Shown piece by piece: positions 1 to 5,409 of a stretch of 7,030 nt of DNA; within the stretch, counting starts at the first letter, position 1, and each line of letters opens with the position of its first letter. The notes under the pieces are model-generated. The model searched no databases, had not been told where the DNA came from, and saw nothing but the letters and a program-made list of their open reading frames with translations. Source of the stretch: Kiritimatiellales bacterium (lineage in GTDB: Bacteria > Verrucomicrobiota > Kiritimatiellia > Kiritimatiellales > Pontiellaceae); contig WFRA01000284.1 of assembly GCA_015486775.1 (NCBI GenBank), positions 1 to 7,030 on the forward strand, written 5' to 3'. Both the position numbers and the translations under genes were made by a program.

Positions 1-1317
1 CGTCCCGCCGTTGATCGTCGTATCCGTGAAGTGGTGGTCCGACCATTGGGTGATGTTTGCGGTTCCGCCATTCTGGACGACGGATGAAACGGTGGCGGGT
101 GCCGAGAGCGAAACATTCCGGGTGCCCGCGTCGTTGAAGACTAGGCTTCCGATGGAGCCTCCCGAGATATCGGCATCCACATCCTCGGCGCCGCTCAGGA
201 TGACGCTACCAAAATCGCCACCGGAAATGTTGGCCGTACTTTTCCCCTGGAAGCCGGCAACGTCCGTGGTGATGGTTCGGAACTCGGCGCTATCGAACCG
301 CCCACTGCTAATGTTTGCGACCGAATCATAATAGATGCTTCCAAAGAAAAGCCCCCCGGCTCCTCCGCTAAAATCGCCGTCGGAAATCGCAACATTGCTA
401 TCCCAGAAGGTGGCACCATACCCGCCCGAAGCCGCAACACCATTCGTGGAGCCTACCGCCCCGCCGATGAATGTTCCACCGGAAATATTCACGGCGGATA
501 CGGAACCCACATAGACTCCGCTTCCGCCGTAGGCAATCACATCGCCAGCGGTGTTTCTGTTCACGGCCGTTCCGCCGGCCCCGCCCGCAAAGGTGCCGTT
601 CGTTATGGAAAGGGTTCGTGGCGACTCCCTATACATGAACCCCTCGAAGACATACAAACCGTGTCCGCCGCGGGCACCATTCTGTGTTCCTGAAAGGACA
701 GTGGAGAGGAATCCCTCCTTGACATTGGAGTTGAACGTGGCACTTCCCCCCTTGCCGCCTTGGTAGGTTCCTTCGGCAATCTCTATATTTGCAGGGTTAT
801 TGGCATCGGCAGCACTATTAAACTCGATATGAACCCCGTCACCGCCAAATGCCTTACCTTTACCTTCGCCGTTGCTGATCGTTCCGCCGTCGCCACCCGT
901 TGCCGCAACACCTGCAGCGAGGCTAAGATCGGTTGGCCCCGAAGAGGCCGAAAGCTGCAAACCGTGCCCCGCATTGGCTTCCGGAGACGAACTCGTGCCC
1001 ACCGCAATGGTTCCGCCAGCACCGCCCTGCAGGGTAGTGTCCGAAATGGTGGTCGATCCCGTATTGTCGACCCGCAGCCCCGAACCGCCGCTTTCGGTGA
1101 TGACGGAGCCGGTCTCGGTCGTTGTCCCGCCCGAGCCACCGGTCAGAGTCGATCCTGAAACCTGCAAATCGGAGACATTTTCAATATTGGCCGCATGGTT
1201 GGTCGGATATGCCCCGCTCCCCACAAGCTGGACATCCACAATGTTGGTCGACTGCGCAAAAGCCAAGGTGCAGGAAGCCGCCATCACCACAAAAACACTA
1301 AAAAACCTGTTCATCAT
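1..1317 (-). CDS. Secreted Gly-rich beta-helix repeat protein, N-terminal part (C-terminus beyond window)
   Basis: This frame stays open without a stop from ATG at 1317 to the window edge, giving 439 visible residues. A signal peptide opens the protein: MMNRFFSVFVVMAASCTLAFAQ, with likely cleavage after AFA (residue 21) or at Q22. A GAGGGGG ribosome binding site lies directly upstream; the second ATG (1314) has better spacing, so either could be the start. The mature part is rich in Gly, Ser, Thr, Asn and Ala and has no Cys. It carries degenerate repeats of the form (N)ISGGTFxGGAGGT at about residues 91-104, 136-146, 180-195, 236-253, 277-291, 308-325, 335, 363 and 383. Spacing tightens to roughly 20-31 residues in the later part. 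This pattern is typical of parallel beta-helix adhesin or autotransporter passenger domains, and loosely resembles GGA-type Pmp repeats. Function is unknown; a surface or exported structural role is inferred. The anchor (autotransporter barrel, PEP-CTERM or other) would lie outside the window. Confidence 0.85.
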   Translation of the reverse strand, partial: MMNRFFSVFVVMAASCTLAFAQSTNIVDVQLVGSGAYPTNHAANIENVSDLQVSGSTLTGGSGGTTTETGSVITESGGSGLRVDNTGSTTISDTTLQGGAGGTIAVGTSSSPEANAGHGLQLSASSGPTDLSLAAGVAATGGDGGTISNGEGKGKAFGGDGVHIEFNSAADANNPANIEIAEGTYQGGKGGSATFNSNVKEGFLSTVLSGTQNGARGGHGLYVFEGFMYRESPRTLSITNGTFAGGAGGTAVNRNTAGDVIAYGGSGVYVGSVSAVNISGGTFIGGAVGSTNGVAASGGYGATFWDSNVAISDGDFSGGAGGLFFGSIYYDSVANISSGRFDSAEFRTITTDVAGFQGKSTANISGGDFGSVILSGAEDVDADISGGSIGSLVFNDAGTRNVSLSAPATVSSVVQNGGTANITQWSDHHFTDTTINGGT

Positions 1318-1432
1318 TCCCCCTCGAAAATTTATGGATTGAGTTACAACAGAACACGCTCTCATAAAGGAAAAGCGATGTCATGCGAAAAGTGGGGAAA
1401 ATGTATGAATCCGCAATCTAACCGATTGCGCA

Positions 1433-1464
1433 TGGAGTAATGGATGAACGGATGGTTGGATGAC
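1433..1464 (+). repeat. Octamer array, TGGATNNN, four units (plus orientation)
   Basis: Four consecutive 8-bp units start at 1433, 1441, 1449 and 1457. Each begins TGGA or CGGA, and three of the four continue as GGATG. The last three bases of each unit vary. The constant 8-bp phase with a conserved 5-bp core sets this apart from ordinary low-complexity DNA. It faces the matching array at 1539-1578, which reads on the other strand. Confidence 0.7.
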
Positions 1465-1497
1465 TAAAAACGCGGCTCCATGGCAAAATGGATGGCA

Positions 1498-1516
1498 TGT
1501 CACCCAAATGGTGACA
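1498..1516. repeat. 7-bp hairpin between the octamer arrays
   Basis: The inverted repeat TGTCACC-CAAAT-GGTGACA has perfect 7-bp arms and a 5-nt loop. It lies near the middle of the spacer between the two opposed octamer arrays, so it could cap a larger imperfect cruciform. No T-run follows on either strand, so it is not a canonical terminator. Confidence 0.6.
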
Positions 1517-1538
1517 CGATGTCCGGTACACCATCGGT

Positions 1539-1578
1539 TTCCCCCAACAATCCACTCTTCCAAACATCCAGTAATCCA
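1539..1578 (-). repeat. Octamer array, TGGATNNN, five units (minus orientation)
   Basis: CCA trinucleotides fall at 1544, 1552, 1560, 1568 and 1576, exactly 8 bp apart. Read on the minus strand this is five units beginning TGG. Three of them carry the TGGAT core; the others are TGGAA and TGGGG. With the plus-oriented array at 1433-1464 it forms a degenerate inverted pair around an approximately 75-bp spacer. Confidence 0.7.
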
Positions 1579-1998
1579 GGCCGTAAGGCTACGGTTCTTA
1601 TCCCCACAACCCTGACATCAGATTTGTTGATGCTTGGATTTCATAAAAGGCATTAGAGCTACTTTCCCATGCGAGCAATGTAGTGTTGGAGGCTTGATTA
1701 AATTCGAAATAAGAAAACTCAGGAGATTGGGCATAGGTAGTTCCGATCGAGCGCTATCGCAAAAAATCAAAAAGAGATCAGGAAAGGATATCGGTTCGTT
1801 GTTTTGTTCTTTGTGTGCGGGGATTTCTTTTCAAGCCGAGCCAGGGCTCGATGTTCCCGGGATGCCGGAGCCGGTGCCAGTTCCATTATTTTAGTGCTGA
1901 GGAGCCGAGAGATTCAATATTTTCCTCTGCCCACTTCAGCAGAAAGGCTCTTTCCAGACACAGGAAGATTTTGAGTAGGCTCATTCATGGGGAGCTTT

Positions 1999-2514
1999 TC
2001 AAAAGAACAGGATGCCGGCGATGGCGGAACCGGCGACGAGCCAGGCGGGATGGACTTTCCACTTGGCGATCAGCAGGCAGCAGACCCCGGCAATGCCGAT
2101 GGCGACCCCGTTGACGACCGCCACGCGGCCAATCTGCCACGCGGCGGCTGCGATCAGCCCGACGACCGCCGGGCGCAGGCCGCGGAACATGGCCTGCGCG
2201 AGAGGGCGTTCGTAGAAGTGGATAAAGAAGAGCGCTAGCAAAACCATCAACCCCATGCCGGGTAGCGCTACCGCGAAGGTCGCCACCAGCGCGCCGGGCA
2301 CCGAACCCATCTGGTAGCCGACAAAGGTGGCCATGTTGATGGCGATCGGCCCGGGCGTGCTCTGCGATATGGCGATCAGGTCGGTAAAGCGTTCGGTGGT
2401 CATCCACCCGCGCTCGACCACCTCCTGCTGGAGAAAGGAGAGGATGGCGTAGCCGCCGCCGAAGCTAAAAAGCCCAATGGTAAAAAAGGTGGTGAAGAGT
2501 TCAAGCAACGCCAT
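1999..2514 (-). CDS. chrA: Chromate transporter family protein, half-length (second subunit)
   Basis: A 171-residue membrane protein of the CHR (chromate ion transporter) superfamily, short-chain type, where two adjacent genes each encode one half of the transporter. Diagnostic features are SFGGGYAILSFLQQEVVE at about residues 17-34 and the core QSTPGPIAINMATFVGY at 51-67. Hydrophobic segments follow near 74-100, 113-130 and 133-150, with a last one at 157-171. Classic ChrA proteins expel chromate from the cytoplasm, but many homologues have no tested substrate, so chromate efflux is a family-level inference. The ATG (2514) overlaps the stop of the upstream gene by one base (TGATG), which sets the start and implies translational coupling and co-assembly with that partner. 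The frame remains open upstream, but that extension is only an out-of-frame reading of the partner gene. Confidence 0.93.
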   Translation of the reverse strand: MALLELFTTFFTIGLFSFGGGYAILSFLQQEVVERGWMTTERFTDLIAISQSTPGPIAINMATFVGYQMGSVPGALVATFAVALPGMGLMVLLALFFIHFYERPLAQAMFRGLRPAVVGLIAAAAWQIGRVAVVNGVAIGIAGVCCLLIAKWKVHPAWLVAGSAIAGILFF

Positions 2515-3101
2515 CACGGCCGCACCTCCTTGCGGAAGAGCAATAGCCCCAGCAAGGCACCCGAGACAATCATCAGGATCGGCGAGCCGTGCAGCCCGGC
2601 AATCGCGAGGAAAGACCCGACCGCAATGGCGGCCTTGGCAGGGGATGTCACCGATTTTTTGCCCACGTTCCAAACCGCCATAACGATCATCGCCACCACG
2701 GCGGCGCGGATGCCGGCGAAGGCCTTCTGCACCCAGGGATTGTCCAACCATTGGACAAAAAAAGCGGAGACGAGCAGGATCACCAAGAGCGACGGCGCGG
2801 CCATCCCCGCCGCCGAAACGACGGCACCGGGGATCCCGCGCTTGCGGTAGCCGATGAGCGTGGCGGAATTGATGGCGATGATGCCGGGAATGGACTGGCC
2901 GAGCGCATAGTAGTCGACCAGCTCCTCGTCGGAGATCCAACCTCTGGAATCGACCAGCTCGCTCTTGAGCATCGGGAACATCACATATCCGCCGCCGACG
3001 GTGATGGCGCTCACCCGCGCAAATACGGAAAACAGGCCAACGAGCGTTGGCCTGCCATTTTTTCCAGTCCTTGGAAGCGGGCTGAATCCGTGGTTCTTCA
3101 T
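2514..3101 (-). CDS. chrA: Chromate transporter family protein, half-length (first subunit)
   Basis: A 195-residue short-chain CHR family membrane protein, partner of the gene that follows. After a basic N-terminal tail of about 18 residues come the first hydrophobic segment and the motif TVGGGYVMFPMLKSELV (34-50). The CHR core follows as GQSIPGIIAINSATLIGY (68-85), then hydrophobic segments near 92-117, 130-147, 155-170 and 173-188. In the core the usual PGP reads PGI, whereas the partner keeps PGP, so the two halves are not equivalent. The ATG (3101) overlaps the stop of the upstream FG-GAP gene by four bases (ATGA), and no strong ribosome binding site is visible, so translation probably depends on coupling. 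A 22-bp terminator-like palindrome lies in codons 16-23. Substrate is not determinable from sequence. Confidence 0.93.
   Translation of the reverse strand: MKNHGFSPLPRTGKNGRPTLVGLFSVFARVSAITVGGGYVMFPMLKSELVDSRGWISDEELVDYYALGQSIPGIIAINSATLIGYRKRGIPGAVVSAAGMAAPSLLVILLVSAFFVQWLDNPWVQKAFAGIRAAVVAMIVMAVWNVGKKSVTSPAKAAIAVGSFLAIAGLHGSPILMIVSGALLGLLLFRKEVRP
2740..2758. repeat. Perfect palindrome TTGTCCAA-CCA-TTGGACAA inside chrA
   Basis: Eight-base perfect arms surround a 3-nt centre within the first chrA gene, at the codons for VQWLDN. It shares the TCCAA-NNN-TTGGA core with two sites in the FG-GAP gene and, with one mismatch, a site in the DUF3748 gene. Its function is unknown; it may be an over-represented genomic word or a protein-binding site. 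Confidence 0.55.
3033..3054 (-). promoter_or_regulatory. Terminator-like palindrome within the start of chrA1
   Basis: CAGGCCAACG and its exact complement CGTTGGCCTG are separated by two bases, giving in practice a 9-bp GC-rich stem with a GCTC loop. On the transcribed minus strand it is preceded by AAAAAATGG and followed directly by TTTTCC, resembling an intrinsic terminator. On the plus strand it is followed by CCATTTTTT. It falls about 48-69 nt inside the first chrA gene, downstream of the FG-GAP stop. It could attenuate read-through into the transporter genes or stabilise an mRNA end; neither is shown. Confidence 0.45.
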
Positions 3102-5029
3102 TTTTGTTTTCTTGGGTTCTCCATGAAATAGAGATGGCCATCCTCGGAGCCGACGAGCAGGTCGGGAACACCGTCCTTGTTCCAGTCGACGACGGTGGGG
3201 CTGGAGGTGTGGCCGGAAATCTTGCGGGGGTTCATTGTGCCCATGTTCTTGAGCACCACCTTGCCGTCGCGCTCGCCTAGGTTGCGGTAGAAGTCGGCGT
3301 TGGTGCTGTTAAAGAGCAGGTCGAGCCGCCCGTCGCCGTCCCAGTCCACGACCTGGAGCTTGCGGCGGCCACTGTGCCCGGCCCGCTTTTTGTTGAGGCG
3401 CAGGAGCCGCCCCTTTTCATCCACAAAGATGCGCCTGCCTGGCAGGAGCACCAGCCTGCCGCCACGCTTTTGCCGCTCGAAGAAGGCGAGGTAACCTTCG
3501 TGGTCGAGCATGACCAGATCCATCAGGCCATCCTTGTTCCAGTCGACCATCATCGGGGTGGTGCGCCACTGGGTGACCAGGTTTTTGCCTTTGGGGTTCC
3601 ACCAGTTCCACTCCGGCTTGGGGGTTGCCCCCTTCCATTCGACCACAACCGGCCGCGCCGCCGCCAGCCTGGGGTGTTTTGCGGTTCCAATGTTTGGAAA
3701 CCAGACGATTTTTCCCCAGATGGAATTGGCCATGATGTCGGGCAGCCCATCGCCATCCCAGTCGGCCACGGTCTGGGTGGTGTAGCCCCACTTGGCTTCC
3801 GCCGGACCCTGGATGCTGCCGTTTTTCCCGGCCTGGAAGCGGATCGTCTTGCCGTCGGCCTTGAGCCGCACCGGCTCGGCAAAGCGCGGCACGGCACCGC
3901 CGCCAAGGTTTTCGATGAAGCCGATGTATCCGGCGGTGCAGCCGCAAATGATATCGTCGTCGCCGTCGCCATCCCAGTCCACGCCAAAGGGGGTGGCGAG
4001 CGCGCCAAACTTCACGAACTCCGCCTTTTGCCGGAAATAGCGCGGTGCCTTGAAGACCGGAACACCATCCTTGATCTTGCCGGTGTGTTCGATGAACGCC
4101 ACGCGGCCATCCTCGTCGCCGCAGATCAAATCCATGTCGCCGTCGCGATCCCAGTCGAACGCCACCGGCAGGATCATCTGCAGATCCATCGTCAGCGGCT
4201 TGTTTCCAAGCATCAGCTTTTTGCCCTCGGCATATTTTGGCTGGGTGCGGGTTCCAATGTTTGGAAAATAGGTAAAGGTGTCGCGGAACTCGCCGCAGAG
4301 CAGGTCGAGATCGCCGTCGCCGTCAAAGTCGGCAAAATTGGGCGAAGGCCAACCAAAGGTGTCGATCTTCTTCCCGCCCGCGAGAACCGGCCGGGGCTTT
4401 CCAAAGGCTGGACGGTCGTTGGTGCCCTCGTTGCGCAGCCAGCTCACGTAACCGTGCAGCGGCCCGTTGGTCCAGACCCCCTCGGAGGTGTAGGCGTCGT
4501 CCCAGCCATAGTCGCCCCAGTCGCCGTAGCCCACAACGAGATCCAAGATTCCGTCGCCGTCGTAGTCCACCCGCTTCCACTGCTTGGCGCGGAGCTTGCC
4601 CTTGGCGATGTAGAGCCCGTTGGTGTCCACGCCCATCGGCACCCCCTCGTCGATCCCGGTCTTTAAAAAGTCTGGATGCGCCAGATTGGGCGAGAGCACC
4701 ACTGGCTTGCCGTCGACATAGGAGACCTGGACATTGTGGGTGCCCTTGCTGATCCGCACCGCCGACTCGAACACCGGCATTTTGACGTTGCCCTGCTTGT
4801 TCTCGAAAAACCAGGTCCCGTTGTACGGCCTGTCCGGACAATCCACCACCAAGTCAAAATCACCGTCGCCGTCAAAATCCATCGGCAGCGGCCAGGCCCA
4901 GAGACCGACGGCCAGATCGACCTCCAGCCCCGGGTTGTTGTACTTGATCCGTACCAGCGTCTCCTCCGAAGCGAGCGCGGCCTGAACCAAGGTGGCGGCC
5001 ACCATAAAAACAGCTGCAATCCTATTCAT
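3098..5029 (-). CDS. Secreted FG-GAP/VCBS repeat beta-propeller protein
   Basis: A 643-residue exported protein. The start is ATG at 5029, with AAGGA six bases upstream, beginning a clear signal peptide MNRIAAVFMVAATLVQAALA cut before SEE; an in-frame ATG further upstream (5107) adds 26 residues without signal character. Nine Asp-rich calcium-type loops D-x-D-x-D-G-x-x-D are visible at residues 51, 155, 234, 292, 351, 423, 496, 562 and 615. Each is followed by a hydrophobic strand of the type DLLCG or DLVVG, the FG-GAP/VCBS pattern of integrin-like propellers. FPNIGT recurs at 255 and 444. The fold and extracytoplasmic location are well supported; the ligand is unknown. The TGA stop overlaps the chrA ATG by four bases, tying this secreted protein to a transporter operon. 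Such proteins are often attached to carbohydrate or sulfatase loci, so its role here is open. Confidence 0.93.
   Translation of the reverse strand: MNRIAAVFMVAATLVQAALASEETLVRIKYNNPGLEVDLAVGLWAWPLPMDFDGDGDFDLVVDCPDRPYNGTWFFENKQGNVKMPVFESAVRISKGTHNVQVSYVDGKPVVLSPNLAHPDFLKTGIDEGVPMGVDTNGLYIAKGKLRAKQWKRVDYDGDGILDLVVGYGDWGDYGWDDAYTSEGVWTNGPLHGYVSWLRNEGTNDRPAFGKPRPVLAGGKKIDTFGWPSPNFADFDGDGDLDLLCGEFRDTFTYFPNIGTRTQPKYAEGKKLMLGNKPLTMDLQMILPVAFDWDRDGDMDLICGDEDGRVAFIEHTGKIKDGVPVFKAPRYFRQKAEFVKFGALATPFGVDWDGDGDDDIICGCTAGYIGFIENLGGGAVPRFAEPVRLKADGKTIRFQAGKNGSIQGPAEAKWGYTTQTVADWDGDGLPDIMANSIWGKIVWFPNIGTAKHPRLAAARPVVVEWKGATPKPEWNWWNPKGKNLVTQWRTTPMMVDWNKDGLMDLVMLDHEGYLAFFERQKRGGRLVLLPGRRIFVDEKGRLLRLNKKRAGHSGRRKLQVVDWDGDGRLDLLFNSTNADFYRNLGERDGKVVLKNMGTMNPRKISGHTSSPTVVDWNKDGVPDLLVGSEDGHLYFMENPRKQK
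3685..3699. repeat. Palindrome TTCCAA-TGT-TTGGAA, copy 1
   Basis: A 6-bp perfect inverted repeat with a 3-nt centre, lying inside an 18-bp stretch identical to that at 4250-4267. On the minus strand it encodes FPNIGT (residues 444-449) of the FG-GAP protein. The identity includes all silent codon positions. Confidence 0.5.
4252..4266. repeat. Palindrome TTCCAA-TGT-TTGGAA, copy 2
   Basis: Second copy of the site at 3685-3699, here encoding FPNIGT at residues 255-260 of the same protein. Protein repetition alone explains the amino acids but not necessarily the identical third codon positions. Confidence 0.5.
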
Positions 5030-5049
5030 TTTATTTCCTTTTCCACACG

Positions 5050-5081
5050 GGAATCCGCAAAACCTCCGCTTTGCGGATTCC
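5050..5081 (-). promoter_or_regulatory. 12-bp leader hairpin upstream of the FG-GAP gene
   Basis: GGAATCCGCAAA and TTTGCGGATTCC form a perfect 12-bp stem with an 8-nt loop. On the minus strand it ends about 10 nt before the ribosome binding site and 21 nt before the ATG at 5029. A shorter alternative stem, CCGC-AAA-GCGG, is nested in the same bases. No T-run follows, so a terminator is unlikely; translation control, mRNA protection or an interspersed palindromic repeat are all possible. Confidence 0.5.
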
Positions 5082-5103
5082 GGTTGACATATTGTTTGTA
5101 GAT

Positions 5104-5143
5104 CCAAAGCAGGTTGTCACTTTGGAACAGGGAACCAAAGTGA
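5104..5143 (-). promoter_or_regulatory. Mutually exclusive CCAAAG/CTTTGG hairpins
   Basis: Three segments can pair in two exclusive ways. TCCAAAG (5103-5109) pairs with CTTTGGA (5120-5126), or TCACTTTGG (5117-5125) pairs with CCAAAGTGA (5135-5143) as a perfect 9-bp stem with a 9-nt loop. If the operon transcript starts upstream of here, this arrangement would lie in the 5' leader and could switch. It may equally be a repeat sequence or an operator. Confidence 0.35.
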
Positions 5144-5175
5144 AAAAGAGCACAATAACGAGGTGCGGCGAGGCG

Positions 5176-5191
5176 TTGGCGAAGTCGCCAA
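5176..5191. repeat. Palindrome TTGGCGA-AG-TCGCCAA
   Basis: Seven-base perfect arms surround a 2-nt centre in the gap between the DUF3748 and FG-GAP genes. No T-run follows on either strand. It is one of a cluster of palindromes spanning 5050-5409. Confidence 0.5.
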
Positions 5192-5206
5192 GGCAGGGTT
5201 GCTTCA

Positions 5207-5242
5207 GCGGGATGCCGACAATGCATGCTCCCGGCACCCCGC
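5207..5242. repeat. 11-bp inverted repeat (REP-like)
   Basis: GCGGGATGCCG and CGGCACCCCGC pair over 11 positions with one A-C mismatch, enclosing a 14-nt loop that contains ATGCAT. GC-rich imperfect stems in gene gaps are typical of REP-type extragenic palindromes. The 9-mer GGGATGCCG also occurs at 1859-1867 in the other large gap. Confidence 0.45.
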
Positions 5243-5278
5243 AGGAGGGAGTGTGAACGGTTCCCATTTATTTTTATG

Positions 5279-5409
5279 GCTAGAGCATTTAACGGTTGAG
5301 ACGCCATACTAACCTTTTTGTAGAAGCGACGTCCTCGTCGCTTGCCCATAAACAAAGAACGCGACGAGGACGTCGCGTCTACGACATTTCATTCGTGAAA
5401 TGCTCTAGC
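5279..5409. mobile_element. 131-bp MITE-like element with terminal and internal inverted repeats
   Basis: The ends are perfect 12-bp inverted repeats: GCTAGAGCATTT at 5279-5290 and its complement at 5398-5409. Inside is a 22-bp inverted repeat with one mismatch (5320-5341 and 5361-5382, core GCGACGTCCTCGTCGC) around a 19-nt loop. A further 7-bp stem with a TTCG loop lies at 5385-5402. The tetranucleotide CTAG at both ends (5280-5283 and 5405-5408) could be a target duplication, as for IS5-type transposases that use YTAR targets; since it is self-complementary it cannot be told from the terminal repeat here. There is no coding capacity. The right end contains the TAG stop of the DUF3748 gene, so the element abuts that gene exactly. 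Confidence 0.6.

Larger units (their letters stand above)
1318..1998. other. Intergenic region without a convincing gene
   Basis: These 681 bp separate the end of the second chrA gene from the start of the beta-helix gene. I see no ORF with both a good start and recognisable content. A TTG-started plus frame (1634-1894) and a 32-codon minus frame (1984-1886, beginning MSLLKIFLCL) are possible but unsupported. Structural content: two opposed octamer arrays (1433-1464 and 1539-1578), a 7-bp hairpin between them (1498-1516), and a CGAGCC-AG-GGCTCG palindrome (1837-1850). No hairpin plus T-run typical of an intrinsic terminator is visible after the chrA stop. The promoter of the beta-helix gene should lie near 1330-1430, but no convincing -35/-10 pair stands out. 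Confidence 0.6.

Noticed and set aside
1258..1317. Lipoprotein signal in the beta-helix protein (Cys at residue 16)
   Set aside because: The residues before Cys (MAAS) are a poor lipobox, and a good signal peptidase I site (AFA-Q) follows a few residues later.
1433..1578. CRISPR array
   Set aside because: The repeat unit is 8 bp, degenerate and in both orientations; there are no 25-40 bp repeats with unique spacers and no cas genes.
1634..1894. An 86-codon plus ORF in the large gap
   Set aside because: It begins with TTG, has no clear ribosome binding site and no recognisable domain; its end runs into a palindromic region.
1886..1984. A 32-codon minus ORF (MSLLKIFLCL...) just after the chrA stop
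   Set aside because: The peptide looks plausibly amphipathic and the start is near the operon end, but there is no ribosome binding site and the length is within chance expectation. Conservation in relatives would be needed.
1999..3171. A 390-codon minus frame that would fuse extra sequence to the second ChrA half
   Set aside because: Its first 219 codons are an out-of-frame, Arg-rich reading of the first chrA gene. Only the part from the ATG at 2514 shows CHR family sequence.
3374..4666. A 430-codon plus-strand ORF antisense to the FG-GAP gene
   Set aside because: It mirrors the codon pattern of a clearly real minus-strand gene, has no signal peptide, RBS or recognisable motif, and is low in lineage-like protein character. 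It is typical of antisense frames in GC-rich DNA.
5084..5112. TTGACA on the plus strand as a -35 box
   Set aside because: No -10-like sequence lies at 16-18 bp spacing and no plus-strand gene follows.
5026..5355. A 109-codon minus ORF in the gap upstream of the FG-GAP gene
   Set aside because: It runs through several palindromes and the MITE-like element, lacks an RBS and shows no protein-like features.
5385..5402. CATTTCA-TTCG-TGAAATG stem as terminator for the DUF3748 gene
   Set aside because: It lies just after the stop, but the stem is AT-rich and no T-run follows on the minus strand. It is better explained as part of the inverted-repeat element.
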